NCBI GenBank assembly: GCA_024232965.1
Contig: JACKQF010000018.1
Span: 1-21,281 of the forward strand
Length of the DNA stretch: 21,281 nt
Reading direction: 5' to 3'
From: Verrucomicrobiaceae bacterium
GTDB lineage: Bacteria > Verrucomicrobiota > Verrucomicrobiia > Verrucomicrobiales > Verrucomicrobiaceae
Both the position numbers and the translations under genes were made by a program. The notes beneath the pieces are model-generated. The model was not told the origin of the DNA. It searched no databases and worked only from the letters and a program-made list of their open reading frames with translations. Below, one piece after another: positions 1 through 6,522 of the stretch. Position 1 is the stretch's first letter, and the number at the start of each line of letters is the position of its first letter.

Positions 1-66
1 CCTGAAGGATCGGGGATTGAGTTTTATTGCGACTTCATCTCAATAGAGAGGTGGCGCACATTATGA
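1..66 (+). CDS. Possible 3' end of a truncated upstream gene
   Basis: Frame 1 is open from the left edge to a TGA at 64-66 and would encode a 21-residue C-terminus ending ERWRTL. A second frame is open to a TAG at 44-46, so the choice of frame is uncertain. No minus-strand frame stays open across this stretch. The peptide is too short to assign to a family, and it may not be coding at all. Confidence 0.2.
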   Translation, partial: PEGSGIEFYCDFISIERWRTL

Positions 67-224
67 TACTGAGACTCTGTATCAACAAAAGAATTTAAAC
101 TTTTCTCGAGTGGACGCTTTTTGCTCTCTCCGACCCAGTCTGGGCATCCTACGCGGGCTCATAGCCCTCAAACCCAACGCAGCCCGAGCCAATCTACCGC
201 TCGATTCATCAAACAACGGAACAA

Positions 225-250
225 GGCTGGAGTCCGCACCGGACCCAGCC
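225..250 (-). terminator. Possible terminator after the small lipoprotein gene
   Basis: Inverted repeat with arms GGCTGG-GTCC and GGAC-CCAGCC, one bulged base at 231 and a 5-nt loop at 236-240. It lies about 40 nt past the stop of the minus-strand lipoprotein gene. Read on the minus strand it is followed by a T-rich but interrupted tract (TTGTTCCGTTGTTTG), so it resembles an imperfect intrinsic terminator. Confidence 0.4.
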
Positions 251-290
251 CGCCATCCATGTCCATGCTCCGTTCGCAGCCCTAATCAGC

Positions 291-572
291 CTACCACCGA
301 CGATAGCCGCCGTGGGAATGGTGACTGTAACTTGGGGCGCAGTAATTGCTGCCATAGGAGGGCCTGTGGCTGTAGCTGCGACCTCGGTAGCCGTGGTCGT
401 TGCGATTGGCCAGAGCATAGCCCGCCAGACCCGCAGCAGCGACGCCGAGCACGGCGACCCCTGGATCTACGACCGACTGAGGCCGGCCATAGGCATCGTA
501 AGCGGTTGTGCAGCTTGCTCCCATCACGGCCAGCATACCGGCCGCTACCCAGCGAATGAAATTCATTTTCAT
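291..572 (-). CDS. Small Tyr/His/Ser-rich lipoprotein
   Basis: The 93-residue product starts with a short charged segment and a hydrophobic stretch ending in a lipobox, GAS-C, with Cys21 as the expected lipidation site. This points to an envelope lipoprotein. Residues about 38-56 form a second, Ala/Gly-rich hydrophobic segment. The last 35 residues are rich in Gly, Tyr, His, Ser and Arg and end in GGYRRW. I chose the ATG at 572 because the signal peptide begins there; a second ATG two codons later is equally usable, and the longer frame from 641 adds 23 residues unlike a signal sequence. No clear Shine-Dalgarno is visible. The gene lies 52 bp downstream of leuB on the same strand, so cotranscription is possible. 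I do not recognise a family; the tail resembles small glycine-zipper or YXY-repeat surface proteins in composition only. Confidence 0.65.
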   Translation of the reverse strand: MKMNFIRWVAAGMLAVMGASCTTAYDAYGRPQSVVDPGVAVLGVAAAGLAGYALANRNDHGYRGRSYSHRPSYGSNYCAPSYSHHSHGGYRRW

Positions 573-624
573 GTGGGGTCTGACGGACCCGACATGAAGA
601 CTATTCAATTTTGGAGAAAAAATC

Positions 625-1734
625 TCAGCCGAGCACCGCAAGGATCGCGTCGCCCATCTCGGTGGTGTTCACCTTGCGGGTGCCGGGGGCTCCGGTGAAG
701 ATATCGCCAGTGCGGAGGCCATCGCCGATGACTTGACGCACCGCGTTTTCGATTGCGACCGCCGCCTCTTCCAGACCGAGCGAGAAGCGCAGCAGGAGTG
801 CTGAAGAAAGAATCTGCGCGATCGGGTTCGCGATGCCCATGCCTGCGATGTCCGGGGCAGTGCCGCCGCTAGGCTCAAAGAGGCCGAAGTAAAGGCCATC
901 GCCTTTGACCTTGCCCAGACTGGCGCTGGCCAGCATCCCCAGAGATCCAGCGATCATCGCCATCTCATCGCTGAGGATATCGCCAAAGAGGTTCTCGGTG
1001 ACCATCACGTCAAAGCTGCGTGGGGCCTTGATCAATTGCATCGCCGCATTGTCCACGTAAAGGTGAGCCAAGGTGACGTCGGGGTATTGCTGGGCCACCT
1101 CCACCATGGTCTCGCGCCAGAGGACGGAATTGGTCAGGACGTTGGCCTTATCCACGGAAGTCACATGCTTATTGCGAAGCTGGGCCGCCTTGAAGGCCAC
1201 GTGGCCGATGCGCTCGATCTCGCTCTTCTTGTAAACCATGGTGTCGATGACCTCGATGTCTCCATCGGGCAGGGTCGTGCGGCTTTTCGGCTGGCCAAAA
1301 TACAGGCCGCCCGTCAATTCACGCACACAGAGCACATCAAAACCGCCTTCGACAAGGTCGGCACGCACCGGAGAGGAGGCGGTGAGAGCTGGGTAACAGA
1401 TGCCAGGGCGAAGGTTGGCAAAGAGGCCGAAGTGTTTGCGCAGGGGCAACAGGGCGGCACGCTCTGGCTGTTCGTTTGGAGGCATTTTTTCCCATTTCGG
1501 GCCACCCACAGAGCCGAACAAAATCGCATCGCTGGCCTCACAGGCGGCGATGGTTTCCGCCGGCAGCGCCTTGCCCACGGCATCGATCGCGGCTCCGCCG
1601 ACCAATTGGTGGTTGTAGTTAAAGGCGATGTTGTTCTTGGCGGCAACGGCGTTCAGGACCTTGATCGCCTCGGCCATGACTTCAGGGCCAATGCCATCAC
1701 CGGGGAGGACTGCGAGATTGTATGTACGGCTCAT
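625..1734 (-). CDS. leuB: 3-isopropylmalate dehydrogenase
   Basis: LeuB is a cytoplasmic enzyme that oxidatively decarboxylates 3-isopropylmalate to 2-oxoisocaproate with NAD+, the third step specific to leucine synthesis. The 369-residue product has the usual length and motifs: the N-terminal VLPGDGIGPEV (9-19), the substrate-binding segment VRELTGGLYFG (137-147), the Mg2+/substrate signature NLFGDILSDE (248-257), and the nucleotide-binding EPSGGTAPDIAG (287-298). The start is the ATG at 1734 because MSRTYNLAVLPGDG is where the family begins; the frame is open a further 69 codons upstream to 1941, but that extension has no family character. No convincing Shine-Dalgarno is seen. No other leucine-pathway gene is in the window, so leuB appears separate from leuA and leuCD here. 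The related tartrate or isocitrate dehydrogenases are less likely given the LeuB-type VRELTGG segment. Confidence 0.95.
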   Translation of the reverse strand: MSRTYNLAVLPGDGIGPEVMAEAIKVLNAVAAKNNIAFNYNHQLVGGAAIDAVGKALPAETIAACEASDAILFGSVGGPKWEKMPPNEQPERAALLPLRKHFGLFANLRPGICYPALTASSPVRADLVEGGFDVLCVRELTGGLYFGQPKSRTTLPDGDIEVIDTMVYKKSEIERIGHVAFKAAQLRNKHVTSVDKANVLTNSVLWRETMVEVAQQYPDVTLAHLYVDNAAMQLIKAPRSFDVMVTENLFGDILSDEMAMIAGSLGMLASASLGKVKGDGLYFGLFEPSGGTAPDIAGMGIANPIAQILSSALLLRFSLGLEEAAVAIENAVRQVIGDGLRTGDIFTGAPGTRKVNTTEMGDAILAVLG

Positions 1735-2091
1735 GGGGCGATTCTGATGGACGTGAAATGGGGCTGGGTCAAGCGGGCGATATTGCGAGACGTGAGCTTG
1801 ATTTCTGTGTGTTGCCCAGGTCGGACCGGAAAGCATCGCGAGAGACGCGGAGGCGCAGAGTTTTTCGTCGGCAACGATCTGACCCGGCCCGCATTCCCTT
1901 GCTGGTGACGCAGCCTGTTCGTAGCGGGCACGCAAGATCATCCCGAGCCTGCCATATGCGCAGAGGAGTTAGACTTGCCGGCAAGAAGCTTATCTGACGC
2001 CACTAGAAAAGGCCTGTCATTAGCGCCTGATCAGCGTTGAATTAGCCGTTTGACAGCACCAACAACGATCCGGGCTGATGGCGTATGGGGT
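1735..2091. other. Gene-free stretch between leuB and vapC
   Basis: I find no convincing gene in these 357 bases. The in-frame upstream extension of leuB and a plus-strand frame at 1722-1997 both cross it but encode Arg-rich, low-quality peptides. It should hold the leuB promoter on the minus strand, but I could not pick out a good -35/-10 pair. A 12-bp perfect palindrome, CTTGCCGGCAAG at 1974-1985, lies about 240 bp before the leuB start; several palindromes of that length are expected by chance in a window of this size. Confidence 0.5.
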
Positions 2092-2523
2092 TTACGGCAG
2101 CAAAGGGTTCCAAACCCGATTAAATCCCTGCCCCACAAAGTCCTTTTCATTGGAGGTCGCAAATTCTGTGACGCCGTGGTGCAGCAACGTTTGCGCTAAA
2201 CGCAGGTCGATGATCCGACGGAAGGCGAAGCCGGAGGTCGCCGCCTGCGTCCAGACATCCTCCATAACCGGGGCTGATTCAATGAGCGTCCACGCCCGGT
2301 TTTTGCGGTAGGTTTGGCAAACGGCAGCGGCTTGCGGTGCGGTGAGAGGACGGGGGAATATTTTCTCGTTTCTCAACTTCAAATACAGTTCCACCAGGAC
2401 AAGTTCACAAATAGCCACATCCTTGCGCCGGGCCAGTGATTGCAGAAATTGGCGGGCAGCATCGTGCCACGGAGAGGCCCCATTGGCGGCATACACCGCG
2501 ATGTTCGTGTCAAAGCTTATCAT
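2092..2523 (-). CDS. vapC: PIN-domain ribonuclease toxin, VapC-like
   Basis: PIN-domain toxins are Mg2+-dependent RNases that cleave tRNA, rRNA or mRNA when released from their antitoxin. The 143-residue product carries the expected acidic pocket: Asp5 in the opening SFDTN, Glu45 (with Glu40 nearby), Asp106 in RRIIDLRLAQ, and the TSNEKDF segment with Asn125 and Asp128. The start chosen is the ATG at 2523, because PIN domains begin within a few residues of the first Asp. A GTG at 2565 lies in frame inside the antitoxin gene behind an AGAGGAAG sequence, so a 14-residue longer form that overlaps the antitoxin is possible. From the ATG, the gene begins 17 bp after the vapB stop, which is the normal antitoxin-first order. 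The RNA target cannot be read from the sequence. Confidence 0.85.
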   Translation of the reverse strand: MISFDTNIAVYAANGASPWHDAARQFLQSLARRKDVAICELVLVELYLKLRNEKIFPRPLTAPQAAAVCQTYRKNRAWTLIESAPVMEDVWTQAATSGFAFRRIIDLRLAQTLLHHGVTEFATSNEKDFVGQGFNRVWNPLLP

Positions 2524-2540
2524 CTTCAATAAACGGAGGC

Positions 2541-2771
2541 TTACTCGTGACACAACCTCGTCCACTCTTCCTCTGGGGCGAGCGCTTCACCCAAATCATA
2601 GGAGGGCGGCAAGGTCCAGACTTCCGCTCGCGTTCTTCCAGGCGGGTGGTGCCGGATGATCTCCTCAAGCCCGCGCCGAACGACCTCGGCAAAGCTCATC
2701 TCATTCTCCTCTGCCAAACGCTTGGCCTCACGAAAAAGCATGTCGGGAATCTGAACCTGCGTTTTTACCAT
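2541..2771 (-). CDS. vapB: Ribbon-helix-helix antitoxin, VapB-like
   Basis: The 76-residue product has a ribbon-helix-helix layout: a short beta strand TQVQIPD (4-10), then helices spanning about 11-25 and 26-42 (SFAEVVRRGLEEIIRHH). Such proteins dimerise, bind an operator through the paired beta strands, and neutralise the toxin with their C-terminal tail, here about residues 43-76 with a WTLPPSYDLG segment. It lies directly upstream of the PIN toxin. A palindrome and promoter sit immediately before the start, suggesting autoregulation. A GAGGG sequence lies about 12 nt before the ATG, farther than usual. The family could also be called CopG-type; the pairing with a PIN toxin supports the VapB label. 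Confidence 0.82.
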   Translation of the reverse strand: MVKTQVQIPDMLFREAKRLAEENEMSFAEVVRRGLEEIIRHHPPGRTRAEVWTLPPSYDLGEALAPEEEWTRLCHE

Positions 2772-2777
2772 GATGGC

Positions 2778-2806
2778 AAATTACCCTCTATGACAACTTT
2801 TGTCAA
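2778..2806 (-). promoter_or_regulatory. vapBC promoter with overlapping palindrome
   Basis: On the minus strand a consensus -35, TTGACA (2801-2806), is followed after exactly 17 bp by TAATTT (2778-2783), a fair -10. The inverted repeat TGACAA-CTT-TTGTCA (2791-2805) overlaps the -35 and the spacer, as expected for an antitoxin operator. The -10 ends 6 bp before the vapB ATG, so transcription would start at or next to the A of the start codon and the message could be leaderless. Confidence 0.6.
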
Positions 2807-2920
2807 CCCACCCGGACGGGGCAGAGAGCGACGAAGTGCGGGACGTGCCGACCGCAAACGCTTCAAAACAATTCACCGGAGGCATTCATTCTACCCAGCA
2901 AACAGGCGGCGGGCCAAGCC

Positions 2921-5158
2921 TTATCTTGGACCAATTTCCGATCTACTTCTTGTTGCCAGCGCCCTTGGCAGGAGGACCAGCACACAGGCGAGCGAGCCCG
3001 CAAAGGCGACGCTGGCGACCATGGCGAAGCCTTGCACGGGAGGGAAGGCGCTGAAGGACAGCGGGATGAAGACGGCCAGCAGGACGACGGTGGTAAGGGT
3101 GATGGGGCCGCGTTTTTCCCGCAGGGTTTCTTGAGCAGCGGCGGCCGATGAAAGGCCCGTCGCGACAAGTTCCTGCCAGCGGGTGACGAAGTGGACGGCG
3201 TCATCCACGGCGACACCGAGCACGATGGCACCGGCCATAACGGTGATGCTGTTCAGCGTGACCCCCAACCACGACGCCAACCCCAGAGCGGCCGCGAGTG
3301 GCACGCACACACAGAGCACGGCCGTGATCGAAAGCCTGAGCGAGCGCCACAGCACCAAGAGGCAGAGGGCGATGGCTGAGAGGGACGCGCCGGCACTGGC
3401 CACTTGGCCTTCCACCACCTTGCGGTCCGCCTCAAGGAAATCGCGCAATCCTGGTGCCGGACGAGCCGACACGCCTTCGGGGGCGAGCTTTTTCGCCTCT
3501 GCCAAGATGGAATCGTGCAGTGCGAGGTATTCATCCGAGGGCAGAATGCGGGTGCGGATGTAGAGATTGGCCACCCGCCATTCGGGGTCCGCGAGGGCGT
3601 CGGTCATGGGCAGTCCAGAACCGAGCAGGGCCTGCTGAAAAAGGCCCAGCATGAGGGGCGAATCTGGCAGCTTAAACGAGCCCTCTGCCCACCCCTCCCA
3701 AACCTGATTCATCATTGCGATGACGGACGCATGTGAATAAACGGCGGTGACATTTGGCAGCGCGGCGGCGTAGCTTTCAACCTTCTGCACATAGCGGAGA
3801 AAGTCCCCATCGGGCACACCGTTGGCCCTGCCGGAATCGAGGTCGATGCGCAGGAAGTACATGCCGTTGAATTCCTCGTCAAAGAAGTGGGCAACCTTGC
3901 GCGACGGGCTGTCTTTGGGCAGAAAGTCTGCGAGGTTGATGTTCGGCCGCAGAGAAGGAAGCCCCGTGAGTCCCACCAACAAAACCAGCCCAATGACCAC
4001 CGGAGTGAATCGATGGGAAGAGAGCCGGGTGACAAAACCCGGGGTTTCACTGACGTCGATCGTCGCGCGCGTCTGATAGCCGTGATACAAGAGCAGCAGC
4101 GAGAGTGGCCCGACCGTAAAAAGCAGCACAAATCCCAGGGTAACGCAGGCGCCACCGAGCAGCCCAAACGCCTGATTCGACGCACCCGGCGCGGCCACTA
4201 GGGCGACGAATCCCGCCACCGTTGTGAGTGCCGCGAAGAGCGAGGATCGGAAGACTGCGCGCACTGCCGCGCGCAAGGCTTCTGCGGGAACAAGCCCTAA
4301 CTGAAGGCGATCTCTAAAATCGCTGCAGAGATGGATCAGCAGCGTCAACTGCACCGCCGCGATCAGCGGGAAAAGAGCAATCAAATAGACCCCCGACTGC
4401 ATCGGAAACAGCACACACAACCCAGCCGATAACAAAGCGTGCACCGCCAGGTTCAGGATGATGAAAAGGATCATTCGTGCGGACCTGAAGTAGCGAGCAA
4501 GCGCAATGAAAACACAGAGCAACACCACCGGCACGAGGAAGCTCAGGTCCTGCTCCGCGCGCAGGCGGACTTCGTCCTCGACCAAAGGCAGGGAGACGAC
4601 TTGATAGGAATGCTGCGCATCCGCGAATTTTGACACCACTTCATCCACCACAGCTCGCGAAGGATGCGTCGATGCATCTCTAAAGGTGACCAGGAGCACA
4701 GAGTTCCGCGAGTTGGGAGAGACCAGCAGATTCTTCACCAAGGGATGCCCGAGGGAGAAGGCGCGGACCTTGGCCAGATTTTCATCGGTCCACTCCTCAG
4801 GAAGGAAGGGCTCCATCACCAAGCCAAAGCCACGTCGGGCAGGGATCGTGGAGTGGGTAAAGCTCTTCACGTCCAGCACATCGGGCAGGGCCGCGAAGGC
4901 TTCAGAGATTCCGCGCAGCTTTTCGAGCGATTCCCTGGTAAAGACCTCCGGACTGGTCTGCACCACGACGAGGACGCAGGTGCCATGCAGGCTCTTTTCC
5001 ACCATTTCATAGGTGAATCTTGAGCGCGGATCGCCCTCCAGCAATCCACCTGCACCCGACCGCAGGGAGAGCGCGGCCGTGGCCCAGATCAGTGGAGCGC
5101 AGGCCGCCACAAGGACAGCAAACGAAAGCCAGGGGCGGCGGAGTAGATATTCAAGCAT
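2921..5158 (-). CDS. RND-superfamily (MMPL-type) membrane exporter
   Basis: The 745-residue product has the duplicated RND plan: TM1 (about 10-31), a large extracytoplasmic domain (32-205), a block of five helices (206-226, 230-252, 257-277, 305-325, 335-358), then TM7 (385-402), a second extracytoplasmic domain (403-590) and a final helical block (592-735). The second half has GVAVDDAVHF (648-657), matching the acidic proton-relay motif of MMPL-like transporters. The matching place in the first half (265-281) keeps a His but has no Asp. At this length it is nearer MMPL, hopanoid-type or other short RND proteins than the roughly 1,000-residue AcrB pumps. The ATG at 5158 is chosen because it directly precedes TM1; a GTG at 5287 would add 43 residues. 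No adaptor or outer-membrane gene is adjacent, so the substrate is unknown; lipids or other hydrophobic molecules are typical of the family. Confidence 0.85.
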   Translation of the reverse strand: MLEYLLRRPWLSFAVLVAACAPLIWATAALSLRSGAGGLLEGDPRSRFTYEMVEKSLHGTCVLVVVQTSPEVFTRESLEKLRGISEAFAALPDVLDVKSFTHSTIPARRGFGLVMEPFLPEEWTDENLAKVRAFSLGHPLVKNLLVSPNSRNSVLLVTFRDASTHPSRAVVDEVVSKFADAQHSYQVVSLPLVEDEVRLRAEQDLSFLVPVVLLCVFIALARYFRSARMILFIILNLAVHALLSAGLCVLFPMQSGVYLIALFPLIAAVQLTLLIHLCSDFRDRLQLGLVPAEALRAAVRAVFRSSLFAALTTVAGFVALVAAPGASNQAFGLLGGACVTLGFVLLFTVGPLSLLLLYHGYQTRATIDVSETPGFVTRLSSHRFTPVVIGLVLLVGLTGLPSLRPNINLADFLPKDSPSRKVAHFFDEEFNGMYFLRIDLDSGRANGVPDGDFLRYVQKVESYAAALPNVTAVYSHASVIAMMNQVWEGWAEGSFKLPDSPLMLGLFQQALLGSGLPMTDALADPEWRVANLYIRTRILPSDEYLALHDSILAEAKKLAPEGVSARPAPGLRDFLEADRKVVEGQVASAGASLSAIALCLLVLWRSLRLSITAVLCVCVPLAAALGLASWLGVTLNSITVMAGAIVLGVAVDDAVHFVTRWQELVATGLSSAAAAQETLREKRGPITLTTVVLLAVFIPLSFSAFPPVQGFAMVASVAFAGSLACVLVLLPRALATRSRSEIGPR

Positions 5159-5388
5159 AGCGTTCGCTCGGAAAAGCCGACTGCACCCCTCCGCAACGCC
5201 GACGAGAGTAGCGGCGATCAAGCGCGCGGCAACTCTGAACTGTGCTCCTGCCGGTCCGGCAAGAGCGACCCCCACGACAATATTCACGTCAGGTCCCCAA
5301 ATTCCGCCTCTTGCATCTGATTCAACACGTATCCATGATCACTGTCACAGTACCTTGAGACCGTGAGCTACTGGATAAGGTAAACGAA

Positions 5389-6522
5389 ATGATGCGCTTC
5401 AATACATTGATCAAAAACCCCGCCGATTGGATGCGGGGCAGCGGACCCCATTCCGATGTGGTCATGACCTCTCGCGTTCGGCTGGCGCGGAATCTTCGCG
5501 GCAACCCATTTCCAGGATTCAGTCAGGAAAAGCAACGCATCGACATGCTGGCCAGTGTCCGCCCCATCATTGAGGCACTCCCAGAGATGAAGGACGGTTT
5601 TAGCGAGGACTACAAAGACACCAGCAAGATCAAAAAGCAGGTGCTTGTGGAGCGCCACCTTGTCAGTCGGGAGCACGCCGCGCGCTCCAATGGCTGCGGC
5701 GTCGTCGTGGATCGCAAGCAGAGCATCAGCATCATGATCAATGAGGAGGACCACTTCCGCATCCAGGGTATCCGCCCAGGGCTGAACCTCCGCAGCGCCT
5801 ACGATCTCGTGGATCGCATCGATTCAGAGATGGAGGCCCAACTGCCCTATGCCTTTGATGAGAAGCTCGGCTACCTGACCGCCTGCCCCACCAATTTGGG
5901 CACCGGGATGCGCGCCTCCGTCATGTTGCATCTGCCCGGTCTGGTATTGACTGACCAGATCAATCAGGTTGTCAAAGCCGTCGGCAAAATTGGGCTCGCA
6001 GTGCGCGGTCTTTATGGCGAGGGCACCGAGGCGCTCGGGAATCTTTTCCAAATCTCCAACCAGCACACTCTGGGAGAGAAAGAGGCGGAAATCATCGGGC
6101 AGATTGAAAAGGTCATCGAGGGCGTCGTTCGTTCCGAATCCACCGCACGCACGAAACTTTTGGAGGACCAAACCATCATGCTGCGCGACCAAGTCGGCCG
6201 CGCCTACGCCATCCTGCGGAATGCCTTTGTGCTCTCCTCAAAAGAGGCGCTCAACTGGCTGTCCATGCTACGCCTTGGCGCCGACCTTGATTTGGTGCCC
6301 GATTGCGATCGATCCCTCCTGGACATGCTGCTGCTGGAGATCCAGCCCGCGCACCTTCAATTGGCCGCTGGTCGCGAACTTTCCCCCGAAGATCGGGACG
6401 TTTTGCGCGCCGAAATTACCCGCACAAGGTTGCATTCTTTGCAGGGACCCACTACCGTACCACCACAATTACCACCACCACCCCCAACTGGAGGCTCCGA
6501 ACACGAGCATAATGATGAATAA
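5389..6522 (+). CDS. mcsB: Protein arginine kinase McsB
   Basis: McsB transfers phosphate from ATP to arginine side chains of proteins, which in Bacillus subtilis marks them for ClpCP. The 377-residue product shows the phosphagen-kinase fold: SRVRLARN (28-35), NEEDH (118-122), GYLTACPTN with the conserved active-site Cys166, and RASVMLHLPG (175-184). RDQVGRA (266-272) matches the RDxxRA motif that forms the phosphoarginine-binding pocket in McsB. This motif and the absence of a full N-terminal guanidino-substrate domain separate it from metazoan arginine kinases. An AAGG (5377-5380) lies 8 nt before the ATG at 5389; the next codon is also ATG. A proline-rich and His/Glu-rich tail (about 354-377) extends beyond the kinase. 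The stop overlaps the clpC start by 11 bp. No mcsA or ctsR gene precedes it; the upstream gene is a divergent transporter, and I saw no CtsR box or CIRCE element in the 230 bp between. Confidence 0.93.
   Translation: MMRFNTLIKNPADWMRGSGPHSDVVMTSRVRLARNLRGNPFPGFSQEKQRIDMLASVRPIIEALPEMKDGFSEDYKDTSKIKKQVLVERHLVSREHAARSNGCGVVVDRKQSISIMINEEDHFRIQGIRPGLNLRSAYDLVDRIDSEMEAQLPYAFDEKLGYLTACPTNLGTGMRASVMLHLPGLVLTDQINQVVKAVGKIGLAVRGLYGEGTEALGNLFQISNQHTLGEKEAEIIGQIEKVIEGVVRSESTARTKLLEDQTIMLRDQVGRAYAILRNAFVLSSKEALNWLSMLRLGADLDLVPDCDRSLLDMLLLEIQPAHLQLAAGRELSPEDRDVLRAEITRTRLHSLQGPTTVPPQLPPPPPTGGSEHEHNDE

Noticed and set aside
576..590. Hairpin GGGTC-TGACG-GACCC next to the lipoprotein start
   Set aside because: A 5-bp stem is expected often by chance, and no regulatory logic supports it.
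110..698. Plus-strand open frames across the small lipoprotein gene
   Set aside because: They encode Arg/Pro/Cys-rich peptides without motifs and lie opposite a gene with a clear lipobox.
1036..1908. 290-codon plus-strand frame opposite leuB
   Set aside because: It mirrors the leuB coding frame; its product has no recognisable domain, and LeuB motifs are unambiguous on the other strand.
5341..5351. ACTGT-C-ACAGT repeat between the RND gene and mcsB, considered as a CtsR or HrcA site
   Set aside because: It matches neither the CtsR box nor CIRCE, and 5-bp arms are common by chance.
5969..6511. Upstream extension of the clpC frame inside mcsB
   Set aside because: The residues are low-quality (Pro/Ser/Cys/Arg-rich), and the ClpC family begins at the ATG at 6512.
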